From Myxococcales bacterium (lineage in GTDB: Bacteria > Myxococcota_A > UBA9160 > SMWR01), in contig JACZXC010000206.1 of the NCBI GenBank assembly GCA_022571825.1, forward strand, positions 1 to 5,941: a stretch of 5,941 nucleotides of DNA. Reading direction: 5' to 3'. Position numbers and translations under genes: made by a program. Shown here one piece after another: positions 1 to 5,835 of this stretch (the stretch's first letter is position 1; each line of letters opens with the position of its first letter). The notes under the pieces are model-generated. The model saw nothing but the letters and a program-made list of their open reading frames with translations, had not been told where the DNA came from and made no database searches.

Positions 1-1
1 G

Positions 2-295
2 GTGGGCGGAAAGCTCGTGTTGATCGGGCTCATGGGCGGAGCCCAGGCGGAGATCGGTCTGGGTCCGCTTCTGATGCGGCGGCTTCAGGTGATCGGGTCG
101 ACGCTGCGGGCACGGCCCGTCGAGGAGAAGGCGTCGATCGCATCGGCATTTCGGGCGCGATTCGGCCCTTCCCTTGAGAAGGGCGGGATCCGGCCCATCG
201 TCGATCGGGTTTTCCCGCTGGAGGAAGCGGCGGCGGCCCACCGGCTGATCGAGGCGAGCGAGCACTTCGGAAAGGTCGTGCTCCAGGTGGCGTGA
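2..295 (+). CDS. NAD(P)H:quinone oxidoreductase-like MDR protein, C-terminal part (5' truncated by window)
   Basis: This is the last 97 codons of a gene that begins outside the window; its TGA stop is at 293-295. The visible part starts in the strand GGKLVLIGLMGG, which ends the nucleotide-binding fold of zinc-free medium-chain dehydrogenase/reductases. It continues with the motif GSTLRARPVEEKA and ends with a block of the type FPLEEAAAAHRLIEASEHFGK followed by VVLQVA. From family knowledge, GSTLRAR plus the AHRLIEASEHFGK tail is characteristic of the PIG3-type quinone oxidoreductases, soluble NADPH-dependent enzymes that reduce quinones or other activated carbonyls. The true substrate cannot be read from this fragment. 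The NADPH-binding glycine motif and catalytic N-terminal half lie upstream. The gene is closely followed by, or overlaps by 4 bases, the DUF3604 gene, suggesting a shared transcript. Family assignment is firm; exact activity is not. Confidence 0.88.
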   Translation: MGGKLVLIGLMGGAQAEIGLGPLLMRRLQVIGSTLRARPVEEKASIASAFRARFGPSLEKGGIRPIVDRVFPLEEAAAAHRLIEASEHFGKVVLQVA

Positions 296-321
296 TTCGT
301 GCGCCGTCTGGGCACGGTCGA

Positions 322-2556
322 ATGATTGGCAATCTTCGGGGTCTGGGTGCCGGGTTGTTGATCGCCCTGGTCGCGACGGAGGCGGCCTGCGGCGATCGCG
401 ATCGGCCCGCCGGGGCGATCGAGGGCGGGCGTCGTCCCCGGGCTCTGGTGGTGTCGCGCGCCGCCTCCCAGCGAGCCGCAGCACCGGCCGCTTCGAAGCG
501 GATCCTTTTCGGGGACCTTCACGTTCACACGACGTACTCGATCGATGCTCTCGTCTTCTCCCTGTCGCTGTTCGGGGGGGAGGGAACCCACCCCCTCGCC
601 GACGCCTGCGACTTCGCACGCCACTGTTCGGCCCTCGACTTCTTCTCGATCAACGACCATGCGGAGGGGTTGACGCCGGAACGCTGGGAACGAACCAAGC
701 AGAGCATCCGGGAGTGCAACGCCCTCGCCGGCGATCCCGAGGATCCGGACCTCGTGGCGTTCGTGGGCTGGGAATGGACCCAGGCCGAGGGGACGCCCGA
801 AGCCCACTACGGCCACAAGAACGTAATCTTTCCGGGACTCTCGGACGAGGAGCTTCCCGCGCGGCCGATCACCTCTCTGCCCCCGGGCACCATGGGCCGG
901 GCCCGAGGAGCATGGCTGCTTCGAGGGCTTCAGGTCATCGGGGCTTTTGGATGGGACAACGCCGCCGACTTGCTGTGGCTGATCCAACGACTGACCGAGG
1001 TTCCGGACTGCGAACTCGGCGTCGATTCGCGCCGGCTCCCCCCGGACTGTCGCGAGAACGCCTCGACCCCCGCAGAACTCTTCGAAAAGCTCGCCCAGTG
1101 GGGCTTCGGGACTCTCGTCATCCCCCACGGTCTGGCCTGGGGCAAGCACGCGCCTCCGGGGGCGCGCATCGACAATCAGCTGTCGCGGGCCCAGCATGTG
1201 GCCGAGCAGCAACGTCTGATCGAAGTGTTCTCGGGCCACGGCAACAGCGAAGAATTCCGAACCTGGCGGGAGCTCGAAACCGATCACGAGGGCGAGCCCG
1301 TATGCCGGGAGCCCACGCCGGACTTTCTTCCCTGCTGCTGGCGCGCCGGTGAGATCATGCGTTCCCGCTGCGGCGATCTTCCCGAAGCGGAGTGCCAAGC
1401 GCGGGTCGAGGAAGCGCGGCACCTGGCCTCAAAGGCGAAGAACTCGCCGCACCGGGTGTTCCCGGATACCCGTCCCGAGGACTGGCTCGACTGCGACCAG
1501 TGCCGGGATTGCTTCAAGCCGGCGATGAATCTGCGTCCGGGCCAGACTGCCCAGTACAGCCTCGCGATCTCGAACTTCGAATCTCCGAAGCCGCTCCGCT
1601 TTCGCTGGGGGTTCATCGCATCCAGCGACGATCACCGGGCGCGTCCCGGTACGGGCTACAAGCAATTCGCCCGGCCGCGGATGACCGATGCGCGAGGTTT
1701 CCAGTCGCCGTGGGTCGACCGCCTCTCGCGTCGGTGGATCATCGGCCGTCAGCGAGACGCGCAGCGGGCCCAGGCAGTGTCCGAGGAAGTGCGCGGGTTT
1801 CGCGACCTCCTCGACGTCGAGCGCGTCGCCAGCTTCATGTATCCGGGCGGGCTGGTGGCGGTCCACGCCGACCATCGGGACCGCCGCGGGATCTGGGATG
1901 CCCTGGTTCGCCGCGAGGTGTACGGGACGAGTGGCCCGCGCATCCTGCTCTGGTTCGATCTGCTCAATGCGGCCGGTAGTCCCGCGCCCATGGGCAGTGC
2001 CGTCGTCCTGAGCGAGGCCCCGCGCTTCGAGGTGCGGGCGGTCGGGGGGTTCGTCCAGAAGCCCGGCTGTCCCCCGGAGAGCCGCGGGGCTCTCTCCGCG
2101 CAACGTCTCGAACGGCTGTGTCAAGGCGAGTGCTACCACCCGTCGGATGAACGACACCCCATCGTCGCCATCGAGGTGGTCCGCATCCGACCCCAAGCCC
2201 GTCCCGGCGAAGACGTGGCGCCGCTGATCGAAGACCCCTGGCGGCGCTTTTCCTGCGAGCCTGCGGCGGCGGGCTGTGTGGTCGAGTTCGAGGATCCCGA
2301 CTACCTCGCCGACGGCCGCGATAGCGTCTATTACGTTCGCGCCCTGCAGGAGGAGACCCCGGCGATCAACGCGGCCAACCTTCGTACCGAGTTCGACGCG
2401 GCGGGGCGGGCGCTGCGCACGACGCCCTGCCACGGGAACTATCGGACTGCGTTCGCGGACGACTGCCTGGCTCCGATCCGCGAGCGCGCCTGGTCCTCGC
2501 CGATCTTCGTCGACCAGCCGGCCCACACGGCTCGGGCTCCCGGGGGTCCTGATTGA
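322..2556 (+). CDS. DUF3604 family protein, probable exported lipoprotein (744 aa)
   Basis: The protein matches the DUF3604 family, whose biochemical role is not established to my knowledge; its motifs resemble PHP-type metal-dependent hydrolases. Visible landmarks (numbering from the ATG at 322) are FGDLHVHTTYS with D65, H67 and H69; SINDHAEG with D112 and H113; VGWEWTQ with E151; HYGHKN with H162 and H165; VIPHG with H269; FSGHGNSE with H306; and ASSDDHRARPGTG with D437 and H438. These spaced His/Asp/Glu residues look like a metal site. A cysteine cluster (C338, C339, then CxxCxxC at C391/C394/C397) could bind metal or form disulfides. The N-terminus MIGNLR plus a hydrophobic run ending at C23 resembles a lipoprotein signal, but E20 at the -3 position is atypical. 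Start is uncertain: GTG at 292 would add 10 residues and overlap the upstream stop as GTGA, while ATG at 322 gives a tidier signal peptide. The frame is intact throughout. Likely acts outside the cytoplasm on an unknown substrate. Confidence 0.85.
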   Translation: MIGNLRGLGAGLLIALVATEAACGDRDRPAGAIEGGRRPRALVVSRAASQRAAAPAASKRILFGDLHVHTTYSIDALVFSLSLFGGEGTHPLADACDFARHCSALDFFSINDHAEGLTPERWERTKQSIRECNALAGDPEDPDLVAFVGWEWTQAEGTPEAHYGHKNVIFPGLSDEELPARPITSLPPGTMGRARGAWLLRGLQVIGAFGWDNAADLLWLIQRLTEVPDCELGVDSRRLPPDCRENASTPAELFEKLAQWGFGTLVIPHGLAWGKHAPPGARIDNQLSRAQHVAEQQRLIEVFSGHGNSEEFRTWRELETDHEGEPVCREPTPDFLPCCWRAGEIMRSRCGDLPEAECQARVEEARHLASKAKNSPHRVFPDTRPEDWLDCDQCRDCFKPAMNLRPGQTAQYSLAISNFESPKPLRFRWGFIASSDDHRARPGTGYKQFARPRMTDARGFQSPWVDRLSRRWIIGRQRDAQRAQAVSEEVRGFRDLLDVERVASFMYPGGLVAVHADHRDRRGIWDALVRREVYGTSGPRILLWFDLLNAAGSPAPMGSAVVLSEAPRFEVRAVGGFVQKPGCPPESRGALSAQRLERLCQGECYHPSDERHPIVAIEVVRIRPQARPGEDVAPLIEDPWRRFSCEPAAAGCVVEFEDPDYLADGRDSVYYVRALQEETPAINAANLRTEFDAAGRALRTTPCHGNYRTAFADDCLAPIRERAWSSPIFVDQPAHTARAPGGPD

Positions 2557-2563
2557 ACCCTCC

Positions 2564-2583
2564 GTCGATCCGGGTGTCGATCC
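2564..2583 (+). repeat. 8-bp direct repeat GTCGATCC x2 in the leader of the acyl-CoA dehydrogenase gene
   Basis: GTCGATCC occurs at 2564-2571 and again at 2576-2583, 12 bases apart start to start, in the 60-base gap between the DUF3604 stop and the acyl-CoA dehydrogenase start. Such spacing could fit a tandem operator. GATC-rich words are common across this window, so chance is also likely. Confidence 0.3.
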
Positions 2584-2603
2584 AGTATGCTCGGGTCGCC
2601 ACC

Positions 2604-2609
2604 GAGGAG
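2604..2609 (+). promoter_or_regulatory. Ribosome binding site GAGGAG of the acyl-CoA dehydrogenase
   Basis: GAGGAG ends 7 bases before the ATG at 2617. It decides the start over the in-frame ATG at 2587, which lies upstream of this site and would add ten residues (MLGSPPRRSE) that do not look like family sequence. Confidence 0.8.
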
Positions 2610-2616
2610 ATCCGAG

Positions 2617-3768
2617 ATGGAGCTGACCTACACCGCGGACGAGGAGGCCTTCCGACTCCGGATCCGGGACTGGATCGCGAAGAACCAGCCCCAGTCTGAG
2701 GGTCGCCCGGGCACCGAGGAGCTTCGCCGCTGGCAGCGCCGCCTGCAGGAGGCGGGGTTGCTGGGGGCCGCGTGGCCGAAGGAGCACGGCGGGGGAGCGC
2801 TGACTGCCATGGAGCAAGCCATCCTCAACGAGGAGTTCGCCCGGGCCGACGCGCCCCCTCCCCTCGGTTTCATGGGGATTTCCTGGGTCGGTCCCGCGAT
2901 CCTGCGCTTCGGCACCGAGGAGCAGAAGCGGCGATTCGTCCCGCCGCTGCTCGCCGGAGACGATGTCTGGGCGACGGGCTATTCCGAGCCCAATGCGGGC
3001 AGCGACCTGTACAACACCCAGACCCGTGCCGTTCGCGAGGGCGACGAGTATGTGATCAACGGTCAGAAAGTCTGGACCAGCCTGGCGCACGTTTCGAACT
3101 GGTACTTCCTGCTGGTGCGGACCTCGAGCGAGGGTCACAAGGTCGCGGGGCTCTCGGTCTTGCTGGTGCCGCTGGACACGCCGGGGATCGAAATTCGACC
3201 CACCCAGATGATCACGGGGGGTTCGGAGTTCAGCGAGGTGTTCCTCCAGAACGTCCGCGTTCCGGTCGACTCGATTCTCGGTGAGGAGGGGCAGGGCTAC
3301 GACGTTGTATCCAGCGCTCTGATCAACGAACGCTCGGGGATCGCATCGGGGATCCGCTTCGACCGAAGCCTGGCCGAGCTGATCGAGACGGCCCGCGCCA
3401 CCAACTCGGCGTCGGACCCGGTATGGCGGCAGCGCGTGGCGGACCTCGCCATCCGCACCAAGATCATGAACGCGATCGGTCTTCGGGTGCTGAGCGACCA
3501 ACTCCATGACCGGTTCAATCCACACACGTCGGCGGCGATGAAGTGCATCGCCACCTCCCTCACCCAGGCCTTCTCCGAGACCGGGGTCGAGATGATGGGG
3601 GCCTATGGAGTCCTCTATGACGCGACGGGGGAAGGGACCGAAGGCGAGACGACGGGACCCTGGTCCCAGCGCTTCCTGATGGACCGCGCGATGACCATTG
3701 CCGGGGGCACCAGCGAGATCCAGCGCAACATTGTGGCCGAGCGAGTCCTGGGACTGCCGCGCCGCTAG
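2617..3768 (+). CDS. Acyl-CoA dehydrogenase family protein (383 aa)
   Basis: This is a cytoplasmic FAD enzyme of the acyl-CoA dehydrogenase family, which introduces an alpha-beta double bond into acyl-CoA and passes electrons to an electron-transfer flavoprotein. The helical N-terminal domain occupies about residues 1-118. The FAD/substrate signature YSEPNAGSDL starts at Y122 and is followed by VINGQKVWTS. The C-terminal domain ends with the typical GGTSEIQRNIVAERVLGLPR. Length matches the family norm of about 380-400. The usual C-terminal catalytic glutamate (E of YEGT in medium-chain enzymes) is G363 here. A glutamate at E238, in INERSGIA, sits where isovaleryl- and long-chain-type enzymes keep theirs (QERLLIA/DLERLVLA), so activity is plausible but unproved. 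The start is fixed by the GAGGAG site. It lies 60 bases after the DUF3604 gene and 3 bases before ndk, so it is probably co-transcribed with ndk. The substrate chain or pathway cannot be deduced. Confidence 0.95.
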   Translation: MELTYTADEEAFRLRIRDWIAKNQPQSEGRPGTEELRRWQRRLQEAGLLGAAWPKEHGGGALTAMEQAILNEEFARADAPPPLGFMGISWVGPAILRFGTEEQKRRFVPPLLAGDDVWATGYSEPNAGSDLYNTQTRAVREGDEYVINGQKVWTSLAHVSNWYFLLVRTSSEGHKVAGLSVLLVPLDTPGIEIRPTQMITGGSEFSEVFLQNVRVPVDSILGEEGQGYDVVSSALINERSGIASGIRFDRSLAELIETARATNSASDPVWRQRVADLAIRTKIMNAIGLRVLSDQLHDRFNPHTSAAMKCIATSLTQAFSETGVEMMGAYGVLYDATGEGTEGETTGPWSQRFLMDRAMTIAGGTSEIQRNIVAERVLGLPRR

Positions 3769-3771
3769 CCC

Positions 3772-4218
3772 ATGGCCGAGATCGAGAGAACGCTATCGAT
3801 CGTGAAGCCCGACGCCGTCTCCAAGGGCGCCACCGGGGAGATCCTGCGTCGCTTCGAGGAGGCGGGTCTTCAGATCGTGGCGCTCAAGAAGCTGTGTCTG
3901 ACCGAGGAGCAGGCCCGAGGCTTCTACGCCGTGCATCGAGACAGGCCCTTCTACCGCGATCTCGTGAAGTTCATGACCTCGGGCCCGGTGGTCGCGAGTG
4001 TGCTGGAGGGCGCCGGCGCCGTCGCCCGCAACCGCGAACTGATGGGGCCGACTGACTCTGGCCGGGCGCCGCCGGGAACGATTCGCGGAGATTTCGGGAC
4101 CGATATCGAGCGCAATGCCGTCCACGGCTCCGACGGACCCGAAACGGCGCGGGTCGAGATTGCCTTCTTCTTCAACGCCATGGAGATCCAGGCCGCTGTC
4201 GAGGCTCGGGCCGATTGA
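3772..4218 (+). CDS. ndk: Nucleoside diphosphate kinase (148 aa)
   Basis: Ndk moves the terminal phosphate from ATP to other (d)NDPs through a phosphohistidine and so balances nucleotide pools in the cytoplasm. Every core element is visible: ERTLSIVKPDA with K12, the EQARGFYA helix containing Y52, SGPVV, MGPTD with T94, GTIRGDFG with R105, and the active-site segment NAVHGSD with N115 and phospho-acceptor H118. These correspond to K11 and H117 of the E. coli enzyme. At 148 residues it is slightly longer than the usual 140-143, through a short C-terminal extension (EIQAAVEARAD). The ATG lies 3 bases after the acyl-CoA dehydrogenase stop with no obvious Shine-Dalgarno, which suggests translational coupling to that gene. 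The loop MGPTDS replaces the more common MGATN/MGATD, a mild change. The identification is secure. Confidence 0.97.
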   Translation: MAEIERTLSIVKPDAVSKGATGEILRRFEEAGLQIVALKKLCLTEEQARGFYAVHRDRPFYRDLVKFMTSGPVVASVLEGAGAVARNRELMGPTDSGRAPPGTIRGDFGTDIERNAVHGSDGPETARVEIAFFFNAMEIQAAVEARAD

Positions 4219-4257
4219 TTTCAGACCGGGTCGAAACCGATTGAGAGGACTCGTGCC

Positions 4258-4412
4258 CTAGGCGTAGGTCCGGGCCATGAGCAGGATCAGGCCCACCCAG
4301 GTCAGTACCAGCCACAGACTCGGAGTGCGAAGCGCGCGACTCAGGAGGTTTTCCCCTTTGCCCGGTGGATGAAGGAACCTGCGTTTCTTTTTCGAGAGAA
4401 ACTCCCCAACAC
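4258..4412 (-). CDS. Candidate small single-span membrane protein, frame broken (about 51 aa if repaired)
   Basis: Read on the minus strand, the stretch ending with the TAG at 4258-4260 gives a basic segment (KKKRRFLHPPGKG) and then a convincing transmembrane helix (SLWLVLTWVGLILLMARTYA). In the last 19 codons 18 end in G or C, as in the real genes here, which is unexpected for random sequence. No ATG, GTG or TTG lies in this frame between the upstream stop (TAA at 4414-4416) and the helix. If one base is added to the five-base T run at 4388-4392 (A run on the coding strand), the frame joins a GTG at 4410-4412 and yields 51 residues starting MLGSFSRKKKRRF. No ribosome binding site is evident and I recognise no family. 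It may be a real small protein with a sequencing error, a decayed gene, or a chance reading frame. Confidence 0.3.
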
Positions 4413-4420
4413 TTTAGAGT
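4392..4420 (+). promoter_or_regulatory. Possible weak sigma-70-type promoter upstream of yqeY
   Basis: TCGAGA at 4392-4397 (4 of 6 matches to TTGACA) and TAGAGT at 4415-4420 (4 of 6 to TATAAT) are separated by 17 bases. They lie in the AT-richest part of the gap, about 75 bases before the yqeY ATG. Both hexamers are imperfect, so this is a suggestion only. Confidence 0.22.
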
Positions 4421-4493
4421 TAGCACAGCCGAGGCCCGATTCGGTGAGCCAGATCACGAGAATCGGGGGATCGCGGGTGAAAAAAGGGGCGGC

Positions 4494-4948
4494 ATGGATC
4501 TTCGAGCGCGTCTGGAATCGGACATGAAGCGGGCGCTGAGGGCCCGGGATTCGATCCGTCTGGAGACGGTCCGGGGGATCCGGGGAGCGCTTCGAAACCG
4601 GGAGATCGAAATCGGAGCGGTGCTGGCCGACGATGGCATTCTGCGCGTGATCCGCACACTGATGAAGCAGCGGGTCGACGCCATCGAGCAGTATCAGAAG
4701 GCCGGGCGCGAGGATCTCGCGGCAAAGAGGGAGCTGAGCGCACGATCCTCGAGGGCTATCTACCGGCGGCGCCGGACGCCGCCGAGGCCGAACGGGTGGT
4801 CCGGGAGGAGGTCGCCCGGGTCGAAGCGACGAGCCCCAAGGACATGGGTCGGGTGATGAAGCCGGTCTTGGAGCGACTCGGTCCCGCTGCCGACGGCAAG
4901 CTCGTGAGCCAGGTGGTCCGTCGCCCGCTGGCGAACTCCGACCCGTAG
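4494..4948 (+). pseudogene. yqeY: GatB/YqeY domain protein with a one-base frameshift
   Basis: The N-terminal part (from ATG at 4494) reads MDLRARLESDMKRALRARDS, then LETVRGIRGALRNREIEIG and MKQRVDAIEQYQKAGREDLAA. This is the classic start of the GatB/YqeY family, small cytoplasmic proteins related to the C-terminal tRNA-binding domain of the GatB amidotransferase subunit and of unclear role. After the AAA at 4724-4726 the zero frame turns to arginine-rich nonsense and stops near 4856. The -1 frame continues the family exactly, with KEGAERTILEGYLP, SPKDMGRVMKPV and ADGKLVSQVV, to a TAG at 4946-4948. If the run were AAAA the product would be 151 aa, close to the usual 148 or so. Both halves are well conserved, so the lesion is recent or a sequence error. 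The start is set by homology, with AAGGGG at 4484-4489. It converges with the crotonase gene 13 bases away. Confidence 0.88.
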
Positions 4949-4961
4949 TCAGTGGCAAGGG

Positions 4962-5774
4962 CTAGCGGCCCTGGAACTTCGGACTGCGCTTCTCGCGGGC
5001 GGCCGTGAGACCCTCGGCGACATCCTCGGTCTCGAAGCAGGCCGCTTGTTGTTCCGCCTCGAAGCTGAGCTGATCCTCGAGGCTGACGTTTTCCGAGCGC
5101 GCCAGGGCCCGTTTGACGGCGCGGACCGCCAGGGGCGCGCTGGCCGCGAACTCGGCGGCCAGCTCCCGGGCGGTGTCGAGGACGGCATCCGGTGGGACAG
5201 CGCGGTTCACGAGACCCACCCCGGCCGCCTCCTCGCCGGTGAAGACTCGGCCGGCGAAGAGGATCTCGGCGGCCAGGGCCGGCCCCACCAGACGCGGCAG
5301 GGTCCAGGTGGCGCCCATTCCGGGGTGGAGCCCGAGGCGGGTGAAGTTCAGGGCCAGCTTGGCCTTGTTGGAGGCGACCCGGACGTCGCAGGCCAGGGCA
5401 ACGCAGAAACCGGCGCCGATGGCCGCACCGTTCACGGCGGCGATGGTGGGACAGGGAAGGTCCCGGACCGACAGAAACAGCTGATAGAACGATCGCATGG
5501 TCTCGCGAATCCGGCGGCGGGAAAGGCCCGGGTGCTGGGCTCCCTCTTGCGCCCGGGAACCGATCATCCCCAGGTCGCCGCCGGCAGAGAAGGCGCGCCC
5601 GGCCCCGGTGAGAATGACCGCACGCAGCTGATCGTCCCGGGCCAGCTCGAACACCTGCGCCGCGAACGCCTCCCCCATGGCCTGGGTCATGGCGTTCCGA
5701 CGCTCGGGCTCGTTGAAGGTCAGAACCGCCACTCCCCGGTCGCGCTCGAGGAGGATCAGAGGGCTCTCAGCCAT
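4962..5774 (-). CDS. Enoyl-CoA hydratase/isomerase (crotonase) family protein (270 aa)
   Basis: The protein has the crotonase fold, used by trimeric or hexameric cytoplasmic enzymes acting on acyl-CoA thioesters. Visible elements are the N-terminal block VAVLTFNEPERRNAMT, the first oxyanion-hole segment GAGRAFSAGGDLGMI (residues 57-71), the second one AAVNGAAIGAGFCVALACD (112-130), NFTRLGLHPGMGATWTLPRL (143-161), and the tail helices AVKRALA and CFETEDVAEGLTAAREKRSPKFQGR-type ending. Length matches the family (about 255-270). The two glutamates used by classical enoyl-CoA hydratase (E144 and E164 of the rat enzyme) align with C124 and F144, so ordinary hydration is doubtful. Isomerase, hydrolase or another crotonase reaction is possible. 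The ATG at 5774 fits family N-termini; a GTG at 5801 would add 9 residues but lies in a hairpin. No good ribosome binding site precedes the ATG. It lies downstream of the FtsZ-like gene in the same direction. Confidence 0.93.
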   Translation of the reverse strand: MAESPLILLERDRGVAVLTFNEPERRNAMTQAMGEAFAAQVFELARDDQLRAVILTGAGRAFSAGGDLGMIGSRAQEGAQHPGLSRRRIRETMRSFYQLFLSVRDLPCPTIAAVNGAAIGAGFCVALACDVRVASNKAKLALNFTRLGLHPGMGATWTLPRLVGPALAAEILFAGRVFTGEEAAGVGLVNRAVPPDAVLDTARELAAEFAASAPLAVRAVKRALARSENVSLEDQLSFEAEQQAACFETEDVAEGLTAAREKRSPKFQGR

Positions 5775-5783
5775 GGGGCCAGC

Positions 5784-5801
5784 GTGCCGGAAACCCGGCA
5801 C
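5784..5801 (-). terminator. 7-bp perfect hairpin between the FtsZ-like gene and the crotonase gene
   Basis: GTGCCGG (5784-5790) and CCGGCAC (5795-5801) form a perfect GC-rich stem with a 4-base loop. It sits 34 bases after the stop of the upstream minus-strand gene and 9 bases before the crotonase ATG. There is no U tract, so it could be a weak terminator, a processing site or a translation-modulating hairpin. Confidence 0.35.
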
Positions 5802-5835
5802 CGGAGCAATCCCCGCGGTCTCGGCGGCCTTGGGC

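Larger units (their letters stand above)
4219..4493. other. 275-base gap between ndk and yqeY
   Basis: No well-supported gene starts here on the plus strand. A locally AT-richer patch (about 4376-4425) contains a possible promoter and a small imperfect hairpin (GTTTCT at 4383-4388 with AGAAAC at 4397-4402). On the minus strand, 4258-4412 could encode a small membrane protein if one base is added. I see no clear rho-independent terminator after ndk. An AGGAGGT at 4343-4349 is too far (15 or more bases) from the nearest GTG/ATG (4365, 4369) to be a good ribosome binding site. Confidence 0.6.

Noticed and set aside
170..185. CCCTT-GAG-AAGGG hairpin
   Set aside because: Inside the quinone reductase coding region; short and without other signal.
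85..1422. Minus-strand open frame of 445 codons
   Set aside because: Antisense to the quinone reductase tail and the DUF3604 gene; no family motif and low-complexity composition.
2077..2094. Strong hairpin GAGAGCC/GGCTCTC with a GCGG loop
   Set aside because: It lies inside the intact DUF3604 coding frame with no U tract and is likely a by-product of GC-rich coding sequence.
2587..2616. In-frame upstream ATG for the acyl-CoA dehydrogenase
   Set aside because: It precedes the GAGGAG ribosome binding site and adds residues unlike the family N-terminus.
1429..3525. Long minus-strand open frame (698 codons) across the DUF3604 and dehydrogenase genes
   Set aside because: It is antisense to two well-recognised genes, spans their junction, and its product is Arg/Pro/Gly-rich with no recognisable motif, as expected from GC-rich third positions.
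4413..4430. TTAGCAC resembling half of a CIRCE (HrcA) operator
   Set aside because: Only one half-site is present; the inverted GAGTGCTAA partner at the right distance is missing.
4369..4527. Plus-strand 52-codon frame starting MKEPAFLFREKLPNT
   Set aside because: Overlaps the yqeY start, has poor G/C third-position bias, no nearby ribosome binding site and no recognisable motif.
4341..4958. Minus-strand open frame of 205 codons across yqeY
   Set aside because: Antisense to yqeY, whose conserved motifs are on the plus strand; Pro/Arg-rich product. Only its last part overlaps the candidate small membrane protein.
4958..4972. 5-bp stem AGGGC/GCCCT between the convergent yqeY and crotonase genes
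   Set aside because: Too short, overlaps the crotonase stop codon and lacks a U tract on either side, so I do not call it a bidirectional terminator.
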